DNA from: Blastomyces gilchristii SLH14081
Taxonomy: Eukaryota > Ascomycota > Eurotiomycetes > Onygenales > Ajellomycetaceae
Assembly: GCF_000003855.2 (NCBI RefSeq)
Contig: NW_003101672.1
Location: forward strand, 1,134,134-1,198,133
Length of the DNA: 64,000 nt
Direction: 5' to 3'
Shown here: positions 1-13,100 of the stretch, piece after piece
How the letters are laid out: the number at the start of each line of letters is the position of its first letter
Position numbering within the stretch: the stretch's first letter is position 1
Program-made: the position numbers and the translations under genes
The notes under the pieces: model-generated
What the model was told of the DNA's origin: nothing
Databases searched by the model: none
Seen by the model: only the letters and a program-made list of their open reading frames with translations

Positions 1-811
1 AGATTTGTATAATTAGTGAGAACTTACACTGAGTACTTACTACTCTGAAGATAATATTATCAGATTTTAAAGAATTTAATAATTACTAATATCTTCTGAT
101 CATGAGTATTATATCTTCTCTATATAAGTGATAACTTCTTGAAGAAGAAGGTCACTGATCTTTATTTATAATATCTTATAGACTCTGTGAAAAAGCCTTC
201 TCTCACAGACAATTCATTATCTGTATTCTTAAAGATGATTATTCTCTGATTCTTTCAATATTGAAAGATCTTCAGTATTAACTGTGAAAAGATTTCACAG
301 ATCTCATTTCTGAATATATCAGTCTCACACTGACTGAGTAAGTCAGAATTAAAGTGATTCAGTATTGTAATATCTGTAAAAGCTTGTTTCAATTCAGTAA
401 ATATCTGTATAGTATCTTAAGTAAGAGTAAACAGTTCTGTTTTTCTATCTTTTATACTTCTCTTTAATAGATCTATAAGAGAGACAGTAATCTGTGAATA
501 TGTATAGATGAATCATCTATAGAAATTCATAAATTCTAGAAATATCTGCATCTCATGATATATCTACAATGTCAGTCAGTTCTCAATGATAAAGATCTAA
601 CTTCTGTTCATTGAAATGTTATTTATCTCAATAATATAATCTAAGAAATCAATCTTCTGTATGTAGAATAAGTATTTTTCAGTGTTTACATAGAGTTGAT
701 ACTGTCTCAAGTGACTTAATACTTTTTAAATATGAGTATCATGTTCTTTCTCTGATTTTGAGAAGACTAGAATGTTATTCAGATATACTATGCAGAAGAC
801 ATTGATAAGAT

Positions 812-1163
812 GCCCCGGTGGCCGAATGGTTAATGCGGCCACCCGGTAGCGCCTTGGCGTGGGAAACCAAGGCGCGTGGGTTCGAAACCCGCAGGGGATA
901 CATTAAATCCGGAACTCAAGCACCTCAGGTTCCTAATAAATACAGAGATGTACAAATCGCTTCAATGAATCGCTCTATGTTCCTGGGCTGGGAAGTTATT
1001 ATCGCATGTATCTAATTGTCACTCCTTTGTATTTTCCTATGTTCTTGTTATCTTGGCGTGGTCTCAACACCTGTATTTCCTCCTGTATAACCAACACTTG
1101 ACCTGTATTTAACATCACGCAAGAACTCATCATAAGCTCCGCTTGCATATGAGTATAATGGAA

Positions 1164-1219
<56 letters not shown>
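812..1219 (+). mobile_element. tRNA-derived SINE with (AAT)n tail
   Basis: The 5' end has a tRNA-like head: a Pol III A box (TGGCCGAATGG, 819-829) and B box (GGTTCGAAACC, 879-889) 50 nt apart, with a perfect 9-bp hairpin between them (849-857 with 867-875). A tRNA-unrelated body follows (about 900-1164), ending in an (AAT)n tail. A perfect 13-bp target duplication, ACATTGATAAGAT, flanks it (799-811 and 1220-1232). Head, body, simple tail and duplication are the classic SINE layout. I could not assign a parental tRNA. The copy keeps its CpG sites although it sits in RIP-wrecked DNA, so it either arrived after RIP of its host or is too short for RIP to recognise. Confidence 0.85.
1165..1219 (+). 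repeat. (AAT)n microsatellite, SINE tail
   Basis: About 18 uninterrupted AAT units form the 3' tail of the SINE and abut the right target duplication. A poly-leucine reading frame on the other strand is only a shadow of this repeat. Confidence 0.95.
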
Positions 1220-1222
<3 letters not shown>

Positions 1223-2436
1223 TTGATAAGATCTCACAGTATCTTATTTATATAGATCTGAAAGATGACTGAAGCATTACAAAGATTAAAAGATAAAATA
1301 AGATATTTAAAATTGCTGTACTTGATATAAAAAGCTGTTTTTCAAATATCATCTTCATTAACTCTGATTCTATGATAGATATTCTGTATATCAATCTTTG
1401 AGAATATCTTTACTTTAGATAATTAATCAATTATCTTATTAATCAATAGTAATGAATAGTAATTCTTAACTATCATCTTATTAAGATCTCTGTAGTCTAC
1501 ACATAGATATAGTCTATCATTCTTCTTAAGTATAAAGAGTATAGATGTCTCTGCTGAACTCTTTGATAAGTATATTCAGTTCTTTAATTGCACTTCTTTA
1601 AGATATTTACACAGAATATTCAATTTCTTTATAGATAAGTTGTAAAGAGATCTGTACAGTGCTGTTACATCATCTTTAAGACAAATCTTATATTATATCT
1701 TGATATCAGAAAACTTCACTATTTCTCTTTCTGAAAAGATATTCTTATAATCTGTAAAGAGATATTATGTATATCTATCTTCAATGACAGATACTGCTGC
1801 TAATTTTACAGTGAGAATAATAACTTCTTCATCTACCTTCAAGTCTCAATCATCTGCTACATAGTATATTGACTCTATCTTTTTCTCAAGATTCTTTCAA
1901 TGAAACTCTTCAGATTTCTCTATTACTATCTCTTTATTAGTGAGATAGTACTGTCATATCTGAGTAACTCAGTTAATGAGAGAATTGTTTTCTCTTAATT
2001 ATAAAAGATCTAGAATGATATTCTTATCTATAATATTAACTGTATAAAGAAGCAGACTGTTCTTCTTGAAGATTTCTTCTAAGTCTGTGATTACACACTT
2101 CACTTGAATTATGTTAAAACAGTGATATTTCATTTCATCAGTAAATTTCATATAGTCTGACAGATCTATCTTCTTTCAATTCTTTATTAAAGAAAAGAAA
2201 TAGAATATGAAGTTGATATTCACTCTAGAGTTGAGTAGACATCTCACTGATATCTTCTTATTCAGAGTATGTATTATAATTATAATATAAACTCAGAGAT
2301 ATAAGAATTATCAATTCTTTATTTCTTTCTCTTCTTTATCTTTCACAGATACATTTATCAGAAGAGAAGTTAACTTTGAGAAGATATCTTCTCAATTTCT
2401 TCTCTTCTTCAGCTTCTTATAATCACTGATATAATA

Positions 2437-2952
2437 ATTATTAGACTGACCGTGTGACCGTGTCTGAGACCAGGATCAGATTTTTTGATAGTCTCATTAC
2501 CAATTCGACTGATTCCATTACACGGTTTTAACATTAGATAGTAGTCTCATACTGTCTCAGTGAGACTTACTGTCTACTCTTGTCACATTTTTCAAATAGG
2601 ACCATGATTTCCACTTCTCAATTTAAATTATTTTTATTGCTTTAAATGACTTTAAATCTCATTTGAGTATTACCAAAAAGCGTTACTTTTTAAAAAATTA
2701 AAAATAGTCTAAAAAAAACCTTAAAATGTCTAAAAATAGTAACTTTATGCCAAGAATGAGACTAAATGAGACCAAATAAGACCACTTTCTCATTTTTTTC
2801 AAGTCATGGTTCCATTTTAAGATCTGATATATAGTCACTTTACATGTTTTTTTGATAGCCAGTCCCAGCGGGATTCACGCCAAGAAATGTATGAGATCAG
2901 ACCAAATGAGACTAAATGTAAAATTCATGATTCTGGCGGCCAGTCTAATAAT
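2437..2952. mobile_element. MITE with 12-bp TIRs and TA target duplication
   Basis: Inverted repeats ATTATTAGACTG (2437-2448) and CAGTCTAATAAT (2941-2952) are each flanked on the outside by TA (2435-2436 and 2953-2954), as for Tc1/mariner-type elements. The 516-bp interior has no coding frame and contains many copies of short TGAGACYA / YRGTCTCA words, such as around 2550-2570 and 2755-2785. It keeps CpG sites and is clearly less AT-rich than its surroundings. Its autonomous partner is not in the window, so the superfamily is inferred only from the TA duplication. Confidence 0.7.
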
Positions 2953-3401
2953 TATCAGCTTTACAGTTGAAACAGAGATCTTTATCAAATCTTTTTTAAT
3001 ATTTCTTCACAGTGAGTAAAGAATTAGAATACTTGAAATTCTTCTTTACTTTCTTTACATTGAAGCTGTCACAGTGCTGTTTAGATTCTATTATTAATTA
3101 TTTAAAAGAAGTCTTATTAATCTTTTTCTCAGAGAATTGATTATTCAAATAGATCTGAAAAGCTAGATTAATAAACTCAGTATAATTAATTAATGAACTC
3201 TGATACTGTGATATCATTGTCTGTATCTTATAAGTCAGCTTCACAAGATAAAGTTATATTTTTAATTAATTCAAATCATCAGTTAATTTCTCTTAATATT
3301 CTTTAAATCTTATATTGAAATCAGAAGAATTCTCATTATCTTATTAATATAATAAGTTGAATTACTGCACTGTTATAAAGTCACAGTTATAATAGTCTTT
3401 A

Positions 3402-3710
3402 TATAAGAGGTCTACGCTGAATAGATCAGTATAATATTGATAGGTCTTATATAACAAAGATAAAAATGTTAGAGAAGGAAAGAAAGAGAAAGTATGAGAA
3501 TCAGTGATTGAGATGAATATTTATACATGTATGTGATGACATACACAGTGAAGCTTTGAGATGGAAGAATATACACGCGTTTGTAGCAGCTGAGAATCAG
3601 TGATTGAGAATGACTGAGAATCAGAGTATACATGTTCAAGAATGAAGTGATTGAAATCTGTGAAGTGTAATGAAATAGTCTATATGATTGATCAGATGCA
3701 GCCCGTCACA
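3402..3710 (-). repeat. Element F 3' LTR
   Basis: A 309-bp direct repeat of 8742-9050. Its outer (left) end keeps GGTCTACGCTG where the other LTR has AGCCTATACTG. Its inner end is RIP-mutated (GATCAGATGCAGCCCGTCACA region). Confidence 0.9.
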
Positions 3711-3739
3711 TTAGTCCTCTCTTTCAGAAGCAGTTCTTA

Positions 3740-6700
3740 TCAGTCAAGGACTGCTGTTTCAGATAATGCAGAACTCAGAGTTCAGGTTGATTAATTATAG
3801 CTGACTTATTTCACAAGATATTGCTGGTCACAGTCACAGAGTCTCTTATCAAGAATATTCTCAATCTCTCACTCAAGCTTATTATCTTCTTCTATAATGC
3901 CTGATAACTGTCAGTCAGAAGTTAGTTGAGAAGAGAACAGATTGATGACAGCACAGCAGAGCAAGCTTATGTGAAATACATTATGAATTTCTGATGATGT
4001 GTCAAGATGATAGTTATAACTATCTAGAACTTCTATTACTTTATACTTGATATGATGATAATCTAGTATATAAGATGAATGTGTGATTTGTATGTTCTTA
4101 AGATTCAATTATATCAGATCTTCTATCTTATATTGTTTAATAAGATCTCAGTGAACATTAATTTGATTCTCTTGATCTTGTTTTACAGTTGTCATAGAGA
4201 TCTCTGCTCAATCACAGACATCTCAGAGCTTTATTACTATATTATCAGTGATCTGAATTGAACTGTGAGAGTCTGATATGAACTGTGTGATCTCTAGAAG
4301 ATTCAACACTTTTATATAATATCTGTGTATAAGAAAGAATGAGCTTATATCTGTTGAAATGACATCTTGACTGTTGATAGTGATCTCTGTGTGTAGAAGA
4401 AGATCATGTTAATCATCTTATAAGTGATTATAGAACTTATAGAGATAATTCTTCACAGTCTGAATTGTCTGTTCTGATACATTATCAGTCTCAGAGTGAT
4501 AGACAGTTGATAGATAGCATATAATCTTGAGAACTTGACAGATTCTTGTTCAGAGAGTACTCACAAATTGATGACTCTGATCTGATACTATAGATCTCAG
4601 CAATTTATATATTTAATAGAATGAGCTTCATAGAAAAGCTTCAGTGACTTATTCAGTATTCATCTTATTATAAGATTTCAATATTACATCTTTACTCAGT
4701 TAATTCACAATGATCAGAATGTTTCTATAATTCTTACTTTTAGATAGATTGACAGTGAAGTTAATTACTACATCTTGCTAGATTCTATCAGAAATATTAA
4801 GTGATTTCAATAGATCTTTTCTACAGTTCTTTTATAAGATAATAGAAGAACAGTGATTACAGTTTTAAATGAAGTATCTGATGCTGTTTAATATCTCAGA
4901 TCAGTAGAACTCTTGAGAGATCATTCTATACAGTTGTTTACAGTCTGAATGACTGATTATATATAAATTATGCATCTCTTGTATTATCTGAGTGTGTAAG
5001 AATTCAGAGTGAGAGACTCAGTGTTATTCATAGAATTATAGAGTGTTATTATCATTGATTGAATATTTTGAGATATTGATTCTTATACATAGTTCTGAGA
5101 GAAATCAGAGTGCTTCTTAATACACTGCTTTAATAAGAATCTGAAGAAGTTCATCTATCTAAGCTGCTGTATATCACAGTTTATTCAGTGTAGAGAAAGT
5201 GAAGATATCAATAACAGTTCTAACTGAAGAAGCATGTATAGTATCATGAACTGTTTCATCTTGATCAACTAGTATCTTCAGGTTCAAGAGCTGATGCTCT
5301 TAGTTCATTCAGTGAGTATCTGTTATATCAGATGATATATCTTGCTCTTGTTATGAGAGAGCATCTGTCATTGAGTTCTGGCTATCAGAACAGTAGTGTA
5401 TTGTAAAATGAAAGTGACTTAAGAACTCAGATTATTATATCTATCATTTGATAAGTTTACAGATAGTTGTGAAGTATTTGAGATTCTTATAATCTATGAC
5501 TATCTCAAATTCAAAAATACTTTGAAGTTCAGAGTCTCATTCTTCTAAACAGTGTATAATTATAAGAAGTTTCTTGTCATAGATCTTATAATTGCATTTA
5601 ATGAGACTCAGTTTCTTAGATATGAAGGCATATAATTGTAGAATATCTTTATCATTATATTATAATATCACTTCTTCTATTACATAGTCAGAGAAATCAG
5701 CTTCAATAACTATCTTACAATCAGAATTAAATATTATCAGTAGAGAGATATTAATAAACATTTTCTTCATCTGTGTAAATGCAGCTTCAGTATTCACTGA
5801 TTATTGAAATACTGAGTCTTTCTTAGTAAGATTTGTAAGTGATCTCATAATATCTGAGAAGTTTTGTATAAATTGCTGATAGAAGTTAGTAAATCTGATA
5901 AAGCTTTATACATCTTTCATAGTATACAGAGCTTCTCATTCAAGAATAGCAGAGACTTTCTCAGAATTCATTCAAATTTCCTTATCAGCTTCTATAATAA
6001 AACTCAGATACTTGATACTCTTGACTTTAAAATCATACTTATTAATATCTATCAGTAGTTCTGCTTCTTATAGCTGTTGTAATATCTTTTACACATACTC
6101 TTGATATTCTTTTCTGAATTTATCAGTGAAGATGAGAATATCATCTAGATAAGCAGATGTAAACTTATTAAGAAAATCTCAGAGTGCTCAGTTGATATAC
6201 TTCTGAAATATACTGAGAGTGTTAACTAGTTCAAAGAATGTGACTATTCATTCAAAGAGATTATAATGTGTTCAGAATACTGTAAGTTATTCATCTTCTT
6301 CAGTGATATAAATCTTATGAAACACAGTAATAATATCTAGCTTTGTAAATTATTAAGCTTATCTGATTCATGCTAGGGTTTCATTGATAAGAGATAAGAG
6401 ATATTGATCTTTCTTTATCAATCTGTTCAGATCTTGATAGTTCACACAGAATTGAAGTTCTTTATCTGATTTCTTTGCAAAGAGAATAGAGGCTGTAGTA
6501 GAAGAGTTACTAATGTATATGAATTCTTTATTTAACAGATTATTGAGTGTCTTTTGAAGAAGAAGAAGTTCATCTCAGAATATATTATAAAGAGAATCTC
6601 ATGATAGTTCAGAGTTCTTATCATTCTTTTTCTCTAACTTGATACTGTGATTCACTCTGAAATCTTGTAAGAAGAGTATATTTATAATATTGTCTTATTG

Positions 6701-7294
6701 AAAGATATCTAGATATTCATGATATTATTGAGAGAGTTTTATACAAGAATCTGTTATTATAACACAGAATAATTTTTCTAGAGTCTTTTTGATATTGATC
6801 AGACTGATGAAATAGATTAATATATAATTCTGCTATCAGTGATTCTTTCAGTGACTTCTTTTTCTAAGTATTTTATAGATGTTGACAGAGATCTGTGTCA
6901 GATTAATAGTCTTATGAATGTCATCTTTATGAATTCTATCATTGTTAGAGAATATCAAGCTTCTGTTTTAAGTGTTTAATAAGATATCTTATTCAGATAG
7001 TCAGACAAGTTCTAATATAAGATTGTAATCAAGATTATCAACTTCATATACATAGACATCTTCACATTGATATTCTCTCACATCTATGATCAGCTTCATT
7101 ATATAACAGATACAAATATCTTTTAAATCATTAAATTCTGTGAGGAGTTGAGATTTTGATAAAGAAATATACTGAAGATTATAATGTTTTATAACTGAAG
7201 ATTTTATCATTACATAGTAGCATAGACTGCTGTCTATTATGGCTTTCATATTATACATATTATTAATCACAGTAGATATAAGAATTGCATTCAT
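3740..7294 (-). pseudogene. Element F pol (protease-RT-RNaseH-integrase-chromodomain), broken
   Basis: Read on the minus strand. Protease lies at 7001-7294, with AIIDSSLCYYVMIKSSV around the active-site Asp; the usual DSG/DTG is now DSS. RT contains the intact catalytic box YLDDILIFT (about 6130-6155). The integrase C-terminal part includes IHNVFHISLL (about 3965-4000). A chromodomain-like segment follows, with ENILDKRL and YLVK-stop-VGYN (about 3750-3880). A chromodomain after integrase is the hallmark of chromoviruses and is thought to target heterochromatin. Many stops sit at former TGG and CAA/CAG codons, so no product can be made. Confidence 0.85.
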
Positions 7295-7309
7295 TATTAT
7301 CTTCTCTTT

Positions 7310-8470
7310 AAATTATTATCATCTGATCTCTTCAAGCTTCTGTTTATAAATTTGAACAGAAGCTAATCTTTTCTCTGTTTCATCAGAGCATTCTCATAGT
7401 TATCTTCTGAATCTTTCTTTAATGTAATGTGATTGATGTGAACAGATACTGATTCATTCTTTGAATGAGAAGATGCTGATCTTTCTCTCAAGTATGAAGA
7501 TATATAGATTAATCAGCAGTTGAAAGCAATGTGTTCTGATTGATTACAGTTGATACACACTTCATATTGATGTCAATTAATGACTTCTTTAGAAGTGATC
7601 TCAGAGACTCAGAAGCCTGTTTGAATAATAAAGACTCTTGCTTATGTATAGATATTTAAGTCTACTCAATTCATGGCATCTGCATCATTGTTATTTCTCA
7701 GTGTGAGTGTATGAGTTACTGAGATGTAATGTCTTCTGTCACTGTTCTGTATATTCTTAAGCTTGATAAGACAGTTATTCATTGTTCAGAGCTGTGTGTA
7801 GAAGTCTTTATAAGTCTGATCTTTGTCTGTGCTTACAAGAGTCTGTAAGAGTTTGAAAGTTAATATCTTCTTAAGCATGCTAATCTTCATTTAATTCTCT
7901 CAAGATTGATCATCTACTTCTAGAATCTTGATATTGAAGTCAGAGATGAATGTTATAAGAGAAGTGTTTCTCTGTTAAATACTCTGTAATCAATCTAATA
8001 CTTTCTGTTACATGACAGTGTCTCAGAACAGAATATCAAGATATTTCATAATATTATCAGATGTTCACAACACTGATTCACATGCTTTCATTTATAGATG
8101 AAACTTCTGTTTCATACAATCTTTCAATTATTCATTGATATATCAATCTTGATTAATTAATAAACTGATGGCATCTTCATCTATACTCAGTTTTATGAGT
8201 ATTTCCATTCTTCATAATGAGTAGAGAGTGAGATTGAAAGTATTGAAATATATAGAAGCATCTAAGCATTCTTTCAGTGCTTTTGTATTTAATTCTGTAG
8301 ATGTTGAAATTGTATGAATTAATTGTTAAATCTCTTTGTATTGATGTTGTTGAGTTGCATGTATATTAGTTATTTATTATTATTGTAGTTTCAATATTAC
8401 TTAGAGCCACTGTGATACTGTGTCTATGCTTGTGTTCAGAGATTCTCTCATATTATTGTTAGACATGATT
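7310..8470 (-). pseudogene. Element F gag, broken
   Basis: Between protease and the 5' LTR, minus strand. A CCHC zinc knuckle reads CINCNQSEHIAFNC near 7517-7560 (C-x2-C-x4-H-x4-C, complete). The rest is frame-broken and highly AT-rich. The knuckle upstream of protease fixes this as the nucleocapsid end of Gag. Start and end are approximate. Confidence 0.7.
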
Positions 8471-8741
8471 ATATTATTTATTAAATGTGTGATATCTGTA
8501 GTATCTGAAGAAGTATAATTGTATGAATATCTCATATGTCTGAGTGTCAGAACTCTCAAGTCTTTTACTGATATTCTCTTTGTAGAATCTTATTACAGAG
8601 TCAGAGTGACTGATGAGCAGCTTCTATCTGAGAACTCAGTGTCTGCTTAACTGTTTCTCTATTTCTTATGCATTATTATGTGTTTGAATATCTCTTGATG
8701 AATAATTGTTTCTGATGAGAAGATGATGAATGTTTTTATAG

Positions 8742-9050
8742 TGTAAGAAGCCTATACTGAATAGATCAGTATAATATTGATAGATCTTATATAACAAAGA
8801 TAAAAACATTAGAGAAGAAAAGAAAGAGAAAGTGTGAGAATTGATGATTGAGATGAATATTTATACATGTATGTGATGATGTACACGGTGGACCTTCAGA
8901 GTGGAAGAATATACGCGTGTTTGTAGTGACTGAGAATCAGTGATTGAGAATGACTAAGAATCAGAGCATATGCATTCAAGAATGAAGTGATTGAAATCTG
9001 TGAAGTGTAATGAAATAGTCTATATAATTGATCGGGCGCAGCCCGCCACA
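8742..9050 (-). repeat. Element F 5' LTR
   Basis: On the minus strand it begins TGTGGCGGGCTGCGCCCGAT, and this outer end keeps all its CpGs. Its inner end is mutated relative to the 3' LTR. Confidence 0.9.
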
Positions 9051-9055
9051 CTTTA

Positions 9056-9892
9056 ATTTAATTCAGTAGAAAGTTCTTGAATTCTTCTTAAGTTATAACA
9101 GTATTGATACACTCAAGCTCTCTCTTCTTAATAACTCAAGTAGTCACAGAGATGTCTTCAAGAAGATTGACAGTATATATTACTTATATCTCATGAGTAT
9201 TATACTGACTCAGATTAAGGCAGAATTTCTGTTCAAGAGTACAGATAAAGCTGTAAAATTCAGATAATATATTTCTCTTATATCTCAGAGAATCTCTGAT
9301 CTTAATCTCTCTATCTTTATAATAGATGTAGATGTGTAGAGACTGCAGCAGTAATAGAGCAGTTGAAAAGCTCATATTAAAATATACAGCAGATTTAGAA
9401 ATCTCAGATTTCTGCTGAAATAGAGATGTATACACTCTAGAAGATAATGTAGTATTTTCTTCAGAGAGTGAGATCAGATCAGTTTTAATACAGATGTATA
9501 AGATTATATCAGTCTATTAGAGCTTAACTGATTCAAACTTGTAATCAGATTAAGTAATTCAAATTATAATATAATAGAACTGAAGTAATGACTAGTCAGC
9601 AGTATTATATAAAGATAGTTATTTAAAAAGCTATATAAGTGAGCTTGACTATCTTGCTTGAATAGCAAGCTCATAGACTACAGAGTTATTATGAGAATAT
9701 CACAGATATGATACTTAGTATACTAAGAAGATTGTATAAGATATACAGTAACTCTTATATATATTTCAGTAGAAGAAAAATGAATCACTGACTTCTTTTA
9801 TAAGAAGTCAGTATTTAGTTATTCTATATAGATAATGAGTGAATACTCTTCTCTTATTTCATGAGTAAGAATAGTCAGAGTAATACCTCAGC
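9056..9892 (-). mobile_element. Old Gypsy element, middle fragment (gag region)
   Basis: Continuation of the element split by F; the join is fixed by the F target duplication. A minus-strand frame at 9184-9435 is probably Gag but has no diagnostic motif. Base 9892 is the end of the left target duplication (TCAGC, 9888-9892) of element A. 9440-9890 is AT-rich with no recognisable coding. Confidence 0.55.
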
Positions 9893-10150
9893 TGTAAGAA
9901 ATCCCGCTCCTCGCGGATTCTTTACCTCTATTCCTATCTCTCGCGTAATCAATAGAGCTAGCGGCTCTTGGCTACACACAACTATATAGACTGGAGTTTA
10001 TGAATACTATTCATAACTCAGCTTAAATACTATTATATATTTAATCTTTACATTTTATCTTTCTACTGTGAATACTTCTAGTAGTTAACAGTATATATCA
10101 TATCAAGCTGCAAATATCTGAATAATCATCTGTAAGCACTTATTCTTATA
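9893..10150 (+). repeat. Element A 5' LTR (258 bp)
   Basis: Starts TGTAAGAAATCCCGCTCC with CpGs kept for about the first 70 bp, then becomes RIP-mutated towards the inside. Ends ATTCTTATA, formerly CTTACA. A tRNA-type primer site was not identified after it. Confidence 0.92.
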
Positions 10151-10159
10151 TTTCAAGCT

Positions 10160-13100
10160 CAGTCAGTCAGCAATTATCTGTTATGACTGAAAGAACTAGA
10201 AACTTATATACTTTAATCTCTATGAACTCTACTACAGATACTCAGAAGCAGTTATCTGAATTATAAATAGCTCTTATAAAAGAAGTTTCAGAGAACTTAT
10301 CAATTACTTATAAGATATTATTCTCTATATCTGTGACAGAGAAACTCTCTGAACTTATAAATGAATCAATCTCAGTGAAGAACATTCTTAAGCATCTCTT
10401 ATAAGACTAAGCTATTTTTCTATAAGAAATGCTTACTATCTGTAAACATTCTCAAACTGAGTCTCTAGACATAATCTTCAGAGATATCTATGAACTGAAA
10501 AGAAACTTTCTTAAGTTATAATTACTTAAGATTACTTATTGAATCACAATCTATAAAAGCTTTTACAAGTTTATATTTAAAATTGACTTACAAGCCTGAC
10601 TATATAATATAAAAGATGAAGAAGCTGTTATCTATACAATAACAGATCTCTATTACACTGAAGTTAAGAACTGACTGAATTATTTAGAGAATGATTATAA
10701 GAGATTCTGCTGATCTGTTCTCAAGATCTATTTAGAGAATAAGTTAAAAGACTCTGTGAGTTAAACAGAGAACATCTGAGCTATAATTATTAATATTAGA
10801 AAAAGAGATGAGAAATCTGATAAAGACTATTTACAGTACTTCATGAAATTGTAATATGAATTGAGATCTGTGAAAACAGAACTCTGAAATAAGACCTGAA
10901 TAATAATATTTATAAAAAGACTGAATAAAGATATATAGAATAAGCTTATTGAGTAAGACTCTAAGCTCTTGACTCTGAAGAAACTGATAACTCTCATTCA
11001 CTGCTTACAGATTACTGTGAGAGTCATAGACTTATAAAGAGTAGATCACTGATCAGTCTCATAAGAGCTAGAATAACAGAGAACAGATTTGTTAGAAAAA
11101 GATAATAAGATATAGAGAGATTTATATCTGACTGTTGAGTAGAAAGAAAGAGCTTTATAAGCTTCTATAAATAGAGTGTATAATAGAGAAACTAAGAAAA
11201 AGAGACTTTACTTTATCTATTCTAAATCAGAATATCTCTGTGCAAACTGTCTGAATAAATTAAAATAGAAATTTGAGAAGTTATGAACAGAGTTAGTAAC
11301 AGTCTTCTTAATAGTCTTGAAACTGACATCTGAATCTGTTACTCTCTCAATGAAAATACTTACTTATAAGAAGAGACTACACTATAATACTGCTGCTCTG
11401 TAAGTATGAGAAGTATTAATGAACTCAGAATCTCAGATCACTGTAGTGTCTCTAAAGCTCATAGAGTGAATAAGCTGAAAGATAAAAACTGAGAACCTGC
11501 TCTTATAACAAGCAGAGTACAAGAACTCAAACCTAAGAGCTGAGAGACTTATAAGAATTATCTTTGAATTGCAAGATCTCTCTAAAACCTGAAGAAGATT
11601 TACAGAAACTATGATTATTACAGATATCACAGATAATATGTACTTAGAACTTATATAACTTCAAAGACATAATTCACACATAGCTGTTCATGAGTCAGGT
11701 TTATACTTTCAATCAGTGTTAACAGACTTACTCACAGAGATAGAATCAGTTGATGCTGTAGAGTTAATTAGAGAAGACAAGCTCATCTATATAATAACTT
11801 TATAAGTATCTGAGAATCTCATAATCATAGAAACTGAGCTTCAGATATCAGAGAAATACTGAGATCTTGCAGAGATATTCAGCTTAGTAAAGACAGCTGA
11901 GCTTTTTTCTCACTGTGAGAAGAATCTAATAATAGATTTGATAGAAGAGTAGAAACTCTTCTGAGAATCAATCTATAAACTCTTTCATTATAAGACAGAG
12001 GTCTTACAGACCTATGTAGAGAAGAATCTGAAGAATGACTTTATTTAATCTTCACAGATCTCTGTAGAAGTCTCTGTGATATTCATAAAGAAGAAGAATA
12101 AAGATCTCAGATTATATATAGACTATCACAATCTGAACTTCAAGATAATAAAGAACTGCTATTCTCTGTCTCTGATTAAGAATGTAATCAACTGTCTCAC
12201 AGAAGCTGTTATATTCATACAACTGAATATAATTAATATATATACACAGCTGTGAATACAGTCTGAAGATGAATAAAAGACTATCTTTAGAACTGCACTG
12301 AGATTGTTTGAATATCTAGTGATATCTTTTGATCTGACTAATACTCTTGTGATATTTCAGTCTTTTATTAATAAAATACTTTATACATATTTGAATGTCT
12401 TTATAATAATATATCTGAATAATGTGATAATGTACTCTGTGAAGAAGAAAGAACACACTGAGTATGTACAAAGTATATTGAAGATCTTAAATGAGATAGA
12501 ACTGTATATTAAGCTTGCAAAGTGCAACTTCAGTATCTATTAAATTAATTTTCTAGAATATGTAATCACTGTAGATAATATTCAGATGAAATCTTTATAA
12601 ATTAAGACTATTCTATCATGATCAGAGTTAACTAGTATTTATGAGATTCAGATCTTTCTGAGCTTTGAGAATTTCTATAGATAGTTTATCTTTATATTTA
12701 TGAGAATCTTCTTAACTCTTACAGACATGCTAAAGAGTGAAAATAAGAAGAAGTCATTCTATGAACAGAGAATGAAAAGATTATTAAGAAGAAAGAACTA
12801 TGAGAACTTTCTTATCTCAGAAGCTTACAGAGTCTTTATAAGATTGAAATAAATATTCACAGACACAGTGATACTATTTCACTTTAATCTCTTACTCTTA
12901 ATCAGATTGAAGATAGATATCTCTTTCTTTACAATTTCAGAAATAGTCTTATAACTACAGTTAAATAAGAACTGAGTTTCAGTAATCTTTTTCTCACAGA
13001 AGATGCAATCTATGAAGATTAACTATAATATTCATAATCAGAAGCTTTTTATAATAGTGAAATTCTTTCATCACTGATATCACTACTTTAAGAGTTTTAT

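Larger units (their letters stand above)
1..3401 (-). mobile_element. Old Ty3/Gypsy element, left fragment, RIP-degraded
   Basis: The minus strand carries broken Gypsy pol. The reverse complement of about 1483-1576 reads as the start of a reverse transcriptase, with LCVDYRDLNK clearly visible, so RNase H and integrase should lie to the left (1-1300) and protease and gag to the right. No frame is open for long, CpG is almost absent, and most stops are explained by C-to-T or G-to-A changes, as expected of RIP. This is the oldest layer of the window: the SINE at 812, the MITE at 2437, element F at 3402 and element A at 9893 all interrupt it. Its left LTR is not in the window. The family is unnamed; Gypsy is well supported by the RT motif, finer placement is not. 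Confidence 0.75.
3402..9050 (-). mobile_element. Element F: full-length Ty3/Gypsy chromovirus, minus orientation
   Basis: Two 309-bp LTRs (3402-3710 and 8742-9050) bound a 5.6-kb element with a perfect 5-bp target duplication CTTTA (3397-3401 and 9051-9055). On the minus strand the order is LTR, gag with a CCHC knuckle, protease, RT, RNase H, integrase, chromodomain, polypurine tract, LTR. The purine tract (reverse complement of about 3711-3729) lies next to the left LTR, confirming the orientation. All frames are broken, mostly by TAA/TAG/TGA at former Gln and Trp codons. Inserted into the old Gypsy element, which resumes at 9056. Confidence 0.92.

Noticed and set aside
812..900. A functional nuclear tRNA gene
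   Set aside because: A and B boxes are present, but the acceptor ends pair poorly, no normal anticodon arm can be drawn, and the sequence continues into a body, an (AAT)n tail and a target duplication. A SINE explains all of it.
999..1223. Poly-leucine protein on the minus strand
   Set aside because: Translation of the AAT microsatellite only.
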